NCBI GenBank assembly: GCA_002423125.1
Contig: DIUW01000006.1
Span: 1 to 26,224 of the forward strand
Source of the DNA: Legionellaceae bacterium UBA6148
GTDB lineage: Bacteria; Pseudomonadota; Gammaproteobacteria; Legionellales; Legionellaceae
Length of the DNA: 26,224 nt
Reading direction: 5' to 3'
The position numbers were made by a program, and so were the translations under genes. Each line of letters begins with the position of its first letter. The stretch's first letter is position 1. This document shows positions 7,171 to 15,488 of this stretch, in pieces. The notes beneath the pieces are model-generated. The model did no database searches, was not told where the DNA came from, and saw only the letters and a program-made list of their open reading frames with translations.

Positions 7171-8241
7171 AAATGACCCCAAAATAATGCCTATTATCAC
7201 AATAATATTTTCTTTTAAATAACCTTGTCCTAAGATTCGTATTCCCATGCTGAGCCAGTAACTTTGCAGATTAACCATCAATGCAGAATAACTAATAAAC
7301 AGCCCTAAGGACGTTAGCTTTTGAATCATATTGGTGCGTAGTTTTCTTTTAAATACAAGACAGTTATTCACAGTAAAATTACTGCACATGGCCGCAACAA
7401 CAGAAAATTGTGAGGCACTGAAAGGGGTCATTGATTGCCGCAATACATTATAGATGAAGCACTGCAGCATCGCCCCCGAGACACCAACAAAACACATGTT
7501 CACATATTGCCTCGATTCTCGAAACCGTAGCGTTAAAAGCACTCGAAGTGAATCAATGATGCTATTCCTTGGGAGTTTACTCTGACCTTTTTCCCTATCG
7601 ACAAATTCAATAGGATACTCCTCAATACGTGAATTATTTTTATGCAATAACCATAGAAATTCTAATTTATAAGCATAGTTATCTGATAAAAACTTTGTAG
7701 GGAGTGCTTGCAATGCAGCCTGCCGACGTGTTGCTCTGAAACCACTTGTAAAATCATGGTACCTACGTGTCAGAAGGAGTCGAGCAATCGTATTGCCAAG
7801 AACCGAAAGAAATTTTCGATAAAAGCCCCAATTGCGGGGAATACTTCCACCAGGGAGATAACGACTACCAACCACAACATCAACTGTTTTTAATGTTTTT
7901 AAGATTGGCGCAATATATTTCGGTTGATGCGAGCAATCCGAATCAAATTCGATAATAATATCTGCTGCTAATTCATTTAAGGCATAACGCATCGCTTGCA
8001 AATACGCTGCCCCCAATCCTGTTTTGTAGGGTTCTGTTTGTAAATGTAAGTTCTTATAGACCGCTTGTAGACGGGAAACAATCGCTGGAGTCGTGTCTGT
8101 TGAATTGCTGTCAAAAACCAATACATGGATATCCATGGCAGAAATTGCGGATGTCGCTTGAAACACCTGTATAAGCGTATCTTCAATAACAAGTGCTTCA
8201 TTATATGTAGGAATAATAATAATAACTTTTTCAATAGTCAT
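7126..8241 (-). CDS. GT2 glycosyltransferase (polyprenyl-phosphate type) fused to GtrA membrane domain
   Basis: A 371-residue protein. Residues 4-235 form a GT2 (GT-A fold) domain of the dolichyl/polyprenyl-phosphate mannosyltransferase kind, with IIPTYNEA (9-16), DSNSTDTT (44-51), the metal-binding Asp-Ser-Asp (100-102) in EFDSDCSHQP, and VGSRYLPGGS (124-133). Residues 246-366 form a GtrA-like region with about four membrane segments and the typical SNFTVNNCLVFKRK (288-301). Such fusions transfer a sugar from a nucleotide donor to a lipid carrier and flip or anchor it at the inner membrane for glycan decoration; the sugar is unknown. ATG at 8241 has no strong ribosome site. It lies 121 nt after epmA, so it may be a separate unit. 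Its last 45 bases overlap the convergent nuclease gene. Confidence 0.88.
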   Translation of the reverse strand: MTIEKVIIIIPTYNEALVIEDTLIQVFQATSAISAMDIHVLVFDSNSTDTTPAIVSRLQAVYKNLHLQTEPYKTGLGAAYLQAMRYALNELAADIIIEFDSDCSHQPKYIAPILKTLKTVDVVVGSRYLPGGSIPRNWGFYRKFLSVLGNTIARLLLTRRYHDFTSGFRATRRQAALQALPTKFLSDNYAYKLEFLWLLHKNNSRIEEYPIEFVDREKGQSKLPRNSIIDSLRVLLTLRFRESRQYVNMCFVGVSGAMLQCFIYNVLRQSMTPFSASQFSVVAAMCSNFTVNNCLVFKRKLRTNMIQKLTSLGLFISYSALMVNLQSYWLSMGIRILGQGYLKENIIVIIGIILGSFLNYRSYSRIIWKSA

Positions 8242-8362
8242 GGTTGGACCAAAGCCTAATTAGCGAAACCCGAGGTTAAACACATAAACTACTCTTATTC
8301 AAACTCTCGATGGGCTCCCCAGATTGATGGGTCAAACATTTTAAACCATTAGGGTCATTTTT

Positions 8363-9331
8363 TCAACTTCTTGAAAAATCAAATGATAGTGTATTCGATA
8401 TCGATAATTGTCCTAGTGCTAGCGCAATCAACCGATCGATTCCTAAAGCAACCCCACTGCACGCAGGTAGTCCATGGTTCAGAGCACTTAATAAATACTC
8501 ATCAGGCGAGCTAGACGGTAGTCCTCGTAGATGACGCGTTTTATTATCCTGGTTAAACCGTTCTCGTTGCGCCTTCGGATCGGTTAACTCATGAAAACCG
8601 TTGGCCAATTCCACACCACGATAATACACTTCAAACCGCTCAGCAAAACCATCTCGTGTTTGAGCAAGCGAGGCTTGCGATATTGGAAAATCATAAACCG
8701 CAACAGGAACAGGCGTTTTCGCTAAAGCAGGCTCGACAACATGACTCATTAATAAAAACAAGTATTGATCGGGATCCACTTCATCAGCAGGCAAAACATA
8801 TGCTAAATCCCATCGTGCTAGGCATGCTTGAAGATCGTTGATGCTCGTATTAAATGGATCAAGATCACATGCCTCAAGAAACACTTGCTGATAGGTTTTG
8901 CGGATCATCGGTTTCGTTTTAAGAATGAGTTGCAAAAACTCATCCACCTCATCCATCAGTTCATGATGGGAAATATTCAAGCGATACCATTCGAGTAAAG
9001 TAAATTCTGGATTATGCCATCGTCCTAATTCATCATCACGAAACACGCGCGCCAATTGAAAAATAGACCCGCTACCTGCCGCCAGAAGACGTTTCATGTG
9101 ATATTCAGGTGAGGTTTGTAAACAAAACGACTCACCACGGAATTGGGCTTTAATGTTACTTAAATAAACATCCGATACACCAAACCGAGTCATAATAGGA
9201 GTATCAACTTCCAAATAGCCTCGCGCATTAAAAAACGCACGGATACGGGCCAGTATATCTGCTCGTTGACGCAACGTGTTCAATGAAGCGGAAGGAGGCC
9301 AGCTCTCATTATAGTGTTCGACAGAAAGCAT
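8363..9331 (-). CDS. epmA: Elongation factor P--(R)-beta-lysine ligase
   Basis: EpmA (GenX/PoxA, YjeA) is a class II lysyl-tRNA-synthetase-like enzyme without an anticodon domain. It attaches (R)-beta-lysine to elongation factor P, which helps ribosomes through polyproline stretches. The 322-residue length fits (E. coli 325). Class II motifs are clear: LQTSPEYHMKRLLAAG (71-86), motif 2 FRDDELGRWHNPEFTLLEWY (97-116) and motif 3 GVALGIDRLIALALG (293-307). The ATG at 9331 shares one base with the sufT stop (TAATG), so it appears to be the last gene of the suf transcript. Its substrate-making partner EpmB and the efp gene are not in the window. Confidence 0.95.
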   Translation of the reverse strand: MLSVEHYNESWPPSASLNTLRQRADILARIRAFFNARGYLEVDTPIMTRFGVSDVYLSNIKAQFRGESFCLQTSPEYHMKRLLAAGSGSIFQLARVFRDDELGRWHNPEFTLLEWYRLNISHHELMDEVDEFLQLILKTKPMIRKTYQQVFLEACDLDPFNTSINDLQACLARWDLAYVLPADEVDPDQYLFLLMSHVVEPALAKTPVPVAVYDFPISQASLAQTRDGFAERFEVYYRGVELANGFHELTDPKAQRERFNQDNKTRHLRGLPSSSPDEYLLSALNHGLPACSGVALGIDRLIALALGQLSISNTLSFDFSRS

Positions 9332-9666
9332 TAATAAAAAATTCCCAATTCCAAACGAGCCACTTCACTCATGCGCTCTTGAGTCCAAGACGGTTCCCAA
9401 ACCAATTCGACGGTACAATCATTCACCCCTTCGACTTGATTAACAGCTTGTTCTACTGTGCCCGGAAAGGTCTGCGCAACAGGACAACCAGGGGAAGTCA
9501 GGGTCATTTGTATATGCACATGTTGTTCTTCATTGATAGCAATATCGTAAATCAATCCTAAATCGTAAATATTTACGGGGATTTCTGGATCAAATACCGT
9601 TTTAAGTCCAGTGATGACCGCTTCTTTTAAAGCGTCTGTATCCGATTTTTTTTTCATTCCAAACAT
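9331..9666 (-). CDS. sufT: SufT, MIP18/DUF59-family Fe-S assembly factor
   Basis: A 111-residue protein of the DUF59 (MIP18) family that assists Fe-S cluster maturation in suf operons. It carries FDPEIPVNIYDLGLIYDI near its start and the conserved TSPGCPVAQTFPG loop with the family cysteine, followed by VELVWEPSWTQERMS. I chose ATG at 9666, which has GAGGA about 8 nt upstream; the open frame runs further up to 9771 but into the end of the scaffold gene and without homology. It lies 32 nt after sufU and overlaps epmA by one base. Secure as a family assignment; the biochemical role is less well defined than for other Suf proteins. Confidence 0.92.
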   Translation of the reverse strand: MFGMKKKSDTDALKEAVITGLKTVFDPEIPVNIYDLGLIYDIAINEEQHVHIQMTLTSPGCPVAQTFPGTVEQAVNQVEGVNDCTVELVWEPSWTQERMSEVARLELGIFY

Positions 9667-9698
9667 GGGGTTATTCCTCAAACGAGTCAATCTGCATG

Positions 9699-10145
9699 CT
9701 ACTCGGTCGATACGACTAAGTTCTCTTTTTTTAATGCCGCTTCTAGAGCATGCCACGCGAGAGTCGCGCATTTAACTCGGGTGGGGTAAGCGCGAACACC
9801 GGCGAGAACGGTTAATTTATCAACATTCATTGCTTGAATGTCATCATCTGATGTAAGCATATGATGGAATTGCTCAAACAGCGCGTGTGCTTTTTCGATG
9901 GTTTTACCTTTGAGTGCATCGGTCATCAAGGATGCCGAAGCTTGAGAAATCGCACAACCGCAGCCAATGAAGCTAATATCCTCGACGATCCCATTTGCGA
10001 GTAATAGATATACTGTTAATTTATCACCACACAAGGGATTATACCCTTTAGCTTGGACCGTAGGATGTTGCATCTCGCGGAAATTACGCGGGTTTCGGTT
10101 ATGGTCAATAATGATTTCTTGATACAGCTCACGTAAATCCATCAT
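9699..10145 (-). CDS. sufU: SUF-type IscU/NifU-like scaffold or sulfur-transfer protein
   Basis: A 148-residue protein of the SUF scaffold (SufU) branch of the IscU family. It shows NPLCGDKL (Cys39, Asp41), the extended GCGCAISQAS (Cys62, Cys64) and RVKCATLAW (Cys126), the residues that hold zinc or a cluster and accept sulfur from SufS. It replaces SufE, which is absent from this operon. The ATG at 10145 overlaps the sufS stop by one base (TAATG); a second ATG follows immediately (MMDL). Whether it acts as scaffold or as sulfur acceptor cannot be read from sequence alone. Confidence 0.92.
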   Translation of the reverse strand: MMDLRELYQEIIIDHNRNPRNFREMQHPTVQAKGYNPLCGDKLTVYLLLANGIVEDISFIGCGCAISQASASLMTDALKGKTIEKAHALFEQFHHMLTSDDDIQAMNVDKLTVLAGVRAYPTRVKCATLAWHALEAALKKENLVVSTE

Positions 10146-11389
10146 TAGGCAAAGATCTCCTTCGCTTTTTGCAAAGCTTCAACCAGTTTATCCACTTCTT
10201 CCGTCGTATTGTAAAACGACAGCGATACACGAGAGGTCGCAGCAAGATTTAAAAAGTCCATCAAAGGCATTGCACAATGATGTCCACTACGAATAGCAAT
10301 TCCTTCGCTGTCTAATATCGTTCCAATATCATGCGCATGAATTTTGCCGTGCACAAACGAGATGACGGGCACTTTTTCTGCTGCGGTTCCAACGATATTA
10401 TAGCCCTTCACGGATCGAATGGCGGTCGTTGCGTACTCCAACAAATAGGCTTCGTAAGCGAGAATACTCTCTAAATCAAGCGAACCTAAATAATCAATTG
10501 CCGCAGCCAAACCAATGGCACCTGCAACGTTCGGTGTTCCGGCCTCAAATTTAAACGGCAAACCAGCATACTCTGTCTTTTCAAAGGTCACGTAATTAAT
10601 CATTTCACCACCGCCTTGATAAGGCGTCATCATCTCCAAGAGTGACTCTCGTCCCCATAAGACTCCAATCCCCGTCGGCGCATACATTTTATGACCAGAA
10701 AAAGCATAAAAATCACAATTCAAATCTTGGACGTCAATTGGGAAATGCGGTGTTGCTTGCGCACCATCAAGCAGAACCAGCGCACCCACAGCATGCGCCA
10801 TTTCAATCATTTTTTTAACAGGATTAATCGTACCAAGCGCATTTGAAGCAGCCGTAATGGCTACAAATTTCGTATTGCTTGATAACATTTTCTCATATTC
10901 ATCTAATAATATTTCACCCGAAAACGAAATCGGTGCGACTTTTAATTGAGCGCCAGTCTTTTTGCAAACCATTTGCCAAGGCACAATATTTGAATGATGT
11001 TCCATTTGTGTCACTAAAATTTCTTCACCCAACGCAATGCGCGGTGCTAAAAAACTTTGAGCAACGAGATTAATGGCTTCTGTCGTACCTCGAACAAAAA
11101 TACATTCACGTGCAAATCGAGCATGAATAAATCGCTTTACTTTTTCACGCGCAGCCTCATAATTTATCGTGGCTCGCGCGCTCAAGGCATGAACCCCTCG
11201 ATGGACGTTGGCGTTGTCATGCGTATAATAATTCACTAGCGCATCAATGACTGATTGTGGTTTTTGAGTCGTCGCTGCGTTGTCAAAATAGACCAACGGA
11301 TGCTCATTAACCATCTGATGCAGAATTGGAAAATCAGATCGCACCTTGAGTTGATCAAGCCTATTTATAAACGTGCTTTCTTTCGTCAT
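10145..11389 (-). CDS. sufS: Cysteine desulfurase SufS
   Basis: A PLP enzyme that removes sulfur from L-cysteine to give alanine and a protein persulfide for Fe-S assembly. The 414-residue length is typical of the SufS/group II class. The cofactor lysine is Lys234 in AFSGHKMYAPTG, and the catalytic cysteine is Cys372 in RSGHHCAMPLM, the group II motif. The N-terminal VYFDNAATTQKP and the ANVHRGVHALS segment are also characteristic. The gene starts 4 nt after the sufD stop and its end overlaps the start of sufU, in keeping with SufS passing sulfur to SufU. Confidence 0.97.
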   Translation of the reverse strand: MTKESTFINRLDQLKVRSDFPILHQMVNEHPLVYFDNAATTQKPQSVIDALVNYYTHDNANVHRGVHALSARATINYEAAREKVKRFIHARFARECIFVRGTTEAINLVAQSFLAPRIALGEEILVTQMEHHSNIVPWQMVCKKTGAQLKVAPISFSGEILLDEYEKMLSSNTKFVAITAASNALGTINPVKKMIEMAHAVGALVLLDGAQATPHFPIDVQDLNCDFYAFSGHKMYAPTGIGVLWGRESLLEMMTPYQGGGEMINYVTFEKTEYAGLPFKFEAGTPNVAGAIGLAAAIDYLGSLDLESILAYEAYLLEYATTAIRSVKGYNIVGTAAEKVPVISFVHGKIHAHDIGTILDSEGIAIRSGHHCAMPLMDFLNLAATSRVSLSFYNTTEEVDKLVEALQKAKEIFA

Positions 11390-11393
11390 AATA

Positions 11394-12659
11394 TCACCCT
11401 AGCTGCTCACTTAATAAAATGCCAACCCATGTCGCCAATTTTTCATTGGCGAGTAAGCGCATATTTTCATTCATAAATGCACTCATCAAATAACGGCACG
11501 CTTCTTCACGCGCAATTCCACGAGTAGCAAGGTAAAATAGCGCGTCCTCATCCAACTGCCCGACCGTAGCGCCGTGGGTACAAATGACGTCATTTGCAAA
11601 AATCCCTAATTGAGGCTTCGTGTCAATTTCTGCATTCGAGGATAAAAGAAGATTTTTATTCTGCTGCTTCGCTTCCGTATGTTGAGCGCCTTCTGCAACC
11701 AAAACTTGGCCATTAAATACAGCACGAGATTTTCCCTTAAGAATACCTTTATAGTCTTGAGCGCTTTGACAGTCCGGTGCGGCATGATGCACAAGTGTAT
11801 GATGATCCATATGTTGACCTTCGCCAGGCACATAAATTCCATTCATCAAGCATCGAGCATTCGGTTCATCAAGATTAATGGTGATATCGCTGCGCATCCA
11901 CTGACTGCCGATACTAATAGAATGGCTCTCAAATTGACTTTGTGCAGCCTGTTGAACGGCGAGGTGCCCTGTGTGATAAGCAAGCTTACTTTCGCGCTGA
12001 ATTTTGTAATGCGTGACGGTTGATTGTGGGGCTAAATGAATTTCAGTAATCGTATTGGTGAAATAACACGTTGCATCTAGTCCTGCATAGTCTTCGATCA
12101 GTGTCACTCGACTGCCAGGTTCAGCAGCCACAATGTGGCGAAGATTCACCGCTTGATCGGCTTTATCTTGCCAATGGCTCAACCATAACGGCTTATCCAT
12201 ACATACATTTTCTGGAATATAAATAAACAACCCTTGATGCAGCATCGCCGTGTTCATGGCATGAAAAGCATGCTCCTGTTTCAAAATTTGACCTAAGTAA
12301 GGCTTGATTTTTTCCGGCATGCGTTCAAGTGCTTCGGAGATGGGTAAAACAACCACACCTGACGGCATCGTCATATCGATAGTAGTAACGGTGCCATTCA
12401 CAATTGCAAATGAAGTGCTTGCAATAGGGGCATCTAATTTATGCGCAGCATGATCGCTTCCTGGTGTACGATTAGCTATAAAACGATGCTTCAAAAATGC
12501 GTCAACAGAGGTGTATTTCCAATCTTCATGATGACGCGTTGGAAAACCCACTCGCGTCAATTCTTGACAAGCTTGCTCTTGAAGACGCGCAAGCCATGGG
12601 ATAGTTGAAATACCTGCACACGCTTGCTTTTGATAGAAATCAACGCAATCGCTCATCAT
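11394..12659 (-). CDS. sufD: Fe-S assembly complex protein SufD
   Basis: A 421-residue beta-helix protein that pairs with SufB and SufC in the SufBCD scaffold. Recognisable parts are GFPTRHHEDWKYTSVDAFLK near the N-terminus and the C-terminal CTHGATVGQLDEDALFYLAT followed by RGIAREEACRYLMSAF, the SufB/SufD core. The start overlaps the sufC stop as ATGA (4 nt); a second ATG follows directly. Length agrees with E. coli SufD (423). SufD usually diverges faster than SufB, which is also the case here. Confidence 0.95.
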   Translation of the reverse strand: MMSDCVDFYQKQACAGISTIPWLARLQEQACQELTRVGFPTRHHEDWKYTSVDAFLKHRFIANRTPGSDHAAHKLDAPIASTSFAIVNGTVTTIDMTMPSGVVVLPISEALERMPEKIKPYLGQILKQEHAFHAMNTAMLHQGLFIYIPENVCMDKPLWLSHWQDKADQAVNLRHIVAAEPGSRVTLIEDYAGLDATCYFTNTITEIHLAPQSTVTHYKIQRESKLAYHTGHLAVQQAAQSQFESHSISIGSQWMRSDITINLDEPNARCLMNGIYVPGEGQHMDHHTLVHHAAPDCQSAQDYKGILKGKSRAVFNGQVLVAEGAQHTEAKQQNKNLLLSSNAEIDTKPQLGIFANDVICTHGATVGQLDEDALFYLATRGIAREEACRYLMSAFMNENMRLLANEKLATWVGILLSEQLG

Positions 12660-13402
12660 GCTTTTTCCTCAAGCCAGTTATAACCTCTATCTTCCAATTC
12701 CAAAGCTAATGATTTATCACCGGATTTAACAATTCGCCCATCCAAAAGTACGTGTACATAATCGGGTTCGACGTAATTCAATAGACGCTGGTAATGTGTG
12801 ACTAAAATAATTGCTCGATCAGGTGCGCGCATTGCATTTACGCCTTCAGATACAATCCGTAATGCATCAATATCTAAACCCGAATCAGTCTCATCTAAAA
12901 TGGCAAGTTTTGGTTCAAGAGCAGCCATTTGCAAAATTTCATTCCGCTTTTTTTCACCACCAGAAAAACCTTCATTGATCCCGCGATATAATAAGCTTTC
13001 ATCCATATCGACTAATTTACATTTTTCACGAATAAACGTTAAAAACTCCATTGCATCCATTGGTGTTTTACCTTGGTCTTTTCGTACAGCATTCACGGAT
13101 GCTTTTAAAAAATTAATATTGGTTACGCCAGGGATTTCCAGTGGATATTGAAACGACAGAAATATGCCCGCACGCGCACGATTTTCTGGAGTTAAGAGTA
13201 ATAAATTTTCTTCCAAATACGCTACAGTACCCGAAGTCACCTCATAGGCTGGATGCCCCGCAAGTACTTTCGATAGTGTACTTTTTCCCGATCCATTTGG
13301 ACCCATGATGGCATGTACTTCACCTGCTTTCACATGAAGATCGATGCCTTTTAGTATTGGTTGCTCATTGACGGCAACGTGAAGTTGATTAATCGTTAAC
13401 AT
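12656..13402 (-). CDS. sufC: Fe-S assembly ATPase SufC
   Basis: A 248-residue ABC-type ATPase, soluble, that drives the SufBCD complex. Walker A is GPNGSGKST (34-42), the signature is FSGGEKKR (146-153), Walker B is LAILDETDSGLDID (166-179) and the switch histidine is His203 in ILVTHYQR. The SGGEKKRNEILQM and DETDSGLDIDALR wording is specific to SufC rather than to a transporter. It starts one base after the sufB stop (TAATATG) and overlaps sufD by 4 nt. Confidence 0.97.
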   Translation of the reverse strand: MLTINQLHVAVNEQPILKGIDLHVKAGEVHAIMGPNGSGKSTLSKVLAGHPAYEVTSGTVAYLEENLLLLTPENRARAGIFLSFQYPLEIPGVTNINFLKASVNAVRKDQGKTPMDAMEFLTFIREKCKLVDMDESLLYRGINEGFSGGEKKRNEILQMAALEPKLAILDETDSGLDIDALRIVSEGVNAMRAPDRAIILVTHYQRLLNYVEPDYVHVLLDGRIVKSGDKSLALELEDRGYNWLEEKA

Positions 13403-13403
13403 A

Positions 13404-14846
13404 TTATCCTACCGCCCCTTCTAAACTGATACCCAATAATTTTGTCGCTTCTACTGCAAACTCCATCGGTAATTCTTTTAATACTTGTTTGCAGAACCCA
13501 TTCACAATCATCGATACTGCGTCCTCTACACCAATGCCGCGCTGTTGACAATAAAACAATTGCTCTTCGCTAATTTTTGAAGTCGTTGCTTCATGCTCAA
13601 TTTGTGCTGATGGATGCCGAACTTCAATGTAGGGAAACGTATGCGCTGAGCACAAGGATCCCATTAACATTGAATCACACTGCGTGTAATTGCGAGCATT
13701 CACTGCGGTAGGTGCTATTCGAACTAAACCACGATAGGCATTGTGAGCATGCCCGGCGCTAATGCCCTTAGAAATAATGGTCGATCGTGTATTTTTACCC
13801 AAATGAATCATTTTAGTACCGGTGTCGGCTTGCTGATAATTGTTAGTAACCGCGACTGAATAAAACTCCCCAACAGAATCATCACCGAGCAAGATAACAC
13901 TTGGATATTTCCAAGTAATTGCCGAACCTGTTTCAATTTGCGTCCACGAAATTTTTGAGCGTTTACCTCGACATATCCCGCGCTTCGTCACAAAATTATA
14001 AATCCCACCTTTCCCCTCTTTATCTCCAGGGTACCAATTTTGCACGGTAGAGTATTTGATCTGGGCTCCATCAAGGGCTACCAGCTCAACAACGGCTGCA
14101 TGCAATTGATTTTCATCACGCATCGGAGCGGTGCATCCCTCAAGGTATGAGACATGGCTGTCAACATCGGCAACAATTAGTGTACGTTCAAACTGTCCCG
14201 TTGACGCTGCATTAATACGAAAATAAGTGGATAACTCCATCGGACAACGTACGCCTTTTGGAATATAAACGAATGAGCCGTCACTAAATACAGCTGAATT
14301 TAACGCTGCGTAAAAATTGTCCCGATAAGGCACAACTGAACCTAAATACTTACGTAGCAATTCTGGATGCTCATGAACCGCTTCTGAAAACGGACAAAAT
14401 ATAATGCCTTTCTCTGCCAATTTTGCTTTGAACGTTGTGGCAACAGAAACGCTATCAAATACGGCGTCTACCGCTATACCTGCGAGCATTTCTTGCTCAC
14501 GAAGCGGAATACCTAATTTTTCATAGGTCCGTAGTAATTCAGGGTCAATCTCATCAAGCGATTTAGGGGCATCACCTTTAAGCTTCGGTGCAGAATAATA
14601 AGCGATTGATTGATAATCAATCGGGGGATAATGCACACTAGACCATTCAGGATGCGGCAAGGTCAACCAGTGACGAAATGCGGTCAATCGCCATTCCAAT
14701 AGAAACTCAGGCTCACCTTTAATCGCTGACAGGCGACGAATCACGTCTTCATTCAAACCAGGTTCAAACGTGTCGACCTCAATGTCTGTCACAAACCCAT
14801 GTTGATACTCTCGTTCAAGAAGAGAGTTTAACTCATTTTTAACCAT
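13404..14846 (-). CDS. sufB: Fe-S assembly complex protein SufB
   Basis: A 480-residue scaffold subunit on which the nascent cluster is built. Features include the conserved YKGVRCP-type segment seen here as FVYIPKGVRCPMELSTYFRI, the ILLGDDSVGEFYSVAVTNNY region, and the C-terminal EHEATTSKISEEQLFYCQQR and ISMIVNGFCK-type helix (SMIVNGFCKQVLKELPMEFA). I chose ATG at 14846, with GGAG 6 nt upstream; the open frame extends 28 codons further but only within the regulator gene. The start overlaps the regulator's stop as ATGGTTAA (8 nt), which suggests coupled translation. Confidence 0.97.
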   Translation of the reverse strand: MVKNELNSLLEREYQHGFVTDIEVDTFEPGLNEDVIRRLSAIKGEPEFLLEWRLTAFRHWLTLPHPEWSSVHYPPIDYQSIAYYSAPKLKGDAPKSLDEIDPELLRTYEKLGIPLREQEMLAGIAVDAVFDSVSVATTFKAKLAEKGIIFCPFSEAVHEHPELLRKYLGSVVPYRDNFYAALNSAVFSDGSFVYIPKGVRCPMELSTYFRINAASTGQFERTLIVADVDSHVSYLEGCTAPMRDENQLHAAVVELVALDGAQIKYSTVQNWYPGDKEGKGGIYNFVTKRGICRGKRSKISWTQIETGSAITWKYPSVILLGDDSVGEFYSVAVTNNYQQADTGTKMIHLGKNTRSTIISKGISAGHAHNAYRGLVRIAPTAVNARNYTQCDSMLMGSLCSAHTFPYIEVRHPSAQIEHEATTSKISEEQLFYCQQRGIGVEDAVSMIVNGFCKQVLKELPMEFAVEATKLLGISLEGAVG

Positions 14847-15300
14847 GACGAACTCCAATTGCCAACTGCTTAACGCGTGCAAGATTAGCTTCGGGTAAAG
14901 CGGGCATGGCCAATGCTTCAAGGCTGACACTATCTAATGCAGACTCAATAGCTGCACTGATTGATTGCCAATTATTTTTAATATGGCACACGCGATGCAA
15001 TGCGCAGTCACTCACATGATGACTGCATTCCGTAAGCCCACGTTGCTCATCCAATGCATAGATAATCTGCGCAACAGAGATATCTGCTGCAGGGCGTTGT
15101 AATCGATATCCACCCGACATTCCCCGCATTGAATTTAACAACCCCGCGGCCGTTAAGCGTTTTAATAATTTACTCACCGTAGGGACTGTCAAATAGGTCA
15201 TCTCCGCTATATCACGCGCACTGCAAAGCGCTGGTGCGTGTTTAGCAAGGCATACCATTACAACTGTTCCATAATCGGTCAATTTACTGATGCGAAGCAT
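14839..15300 (-). CDS. Rrf2-family regulator of the suf operon
   Basis: A 153-residue Rrf2/IscR-type transcription factor, closest in look to the gammaproteobacterial SUF-system regulator group (often called SufR, unrelated to the cyanobacterial one). The winged helix covers residues 1-75 with ISKLTDYGTVVMVCLAKH, LTVPTVSKLLKRL as recognition helix and GLLNSMRGMSGGYRL as wing. Cys92, Cys99 and Cys105 (C-x6-C-x5-C) probably bind an Fe-S cluster; IscR has C-x5-C-x5-C. ATG at 15300 has GAGG 5 nt upstream; an in-frame TTG at 15315 is less likely. As first gene of the operon it likely senses cluster status and controls the operon. I could not define the operator. Confidence 0.93.
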   Translation of the reverse strand: MLRISKLTDYGTVVMVCLAKHAPALCSARDIAEMTYLTVPTVSKLLKRLTAAGLLNSMRGMSGGYRLQRPAADISVAQIIYALDEQRGLTECSHHVSDCALHRVCHIKNNWQSISAAIESALDSVSLEALAMPALPEANLARVKQLAIGVRHG

Positions 15301-15488
15301 ACCATCCTCATACAAAATAATCTAGTACCGGTTTGGTCTTGATTAGCAATGTTACCACAAATCGATGCTTATTTATAATAGCACCTCAGGTATCTCGGTA
15401 CCCCGCAACATCAAATAACCCGCCCTACGGGCACTTTCTCCCCATGTCTGGGGGGAAGGAAAAATTGAAGGACGTTATTCAGAAGGTC
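15301..15488. promoter_or_regulatory. Gap upstream of the suf operon and downstream of the secDF operon
   Basis: This 188-nt gap must hold the suf promoter (minus strand). A possible pair is TTGCTA with TAGATT 19 nt further down, just before the regulator start, but the spacing is poor. ACCGGT at about 15327-15332 is a small palindrome in the likely promoter. Toward the other end, CCCGCCCTACGGGC (about 15420-15433) and CTCCCCATGTCTGGGGGG (about 15438-15455) can form short hairpins that could end the secDF-hypothetical transcript or act in the suf leader. None of these calls is firm. Confidence 0.3.

Noticed and set aside
14847..14930. N-terminal extension of SufB by 28 codons
   Set aside because: The extension is fully inside the regulator gene, lacks homology, and the ATG at 14846 has a GGAG site at the right distance.
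15420..15455. Riboswitch or ordinary terminator in the sufR/secDF gap
   Set aside because: Only short stems without a T run or a recognisable aptamer; not enough to name either.
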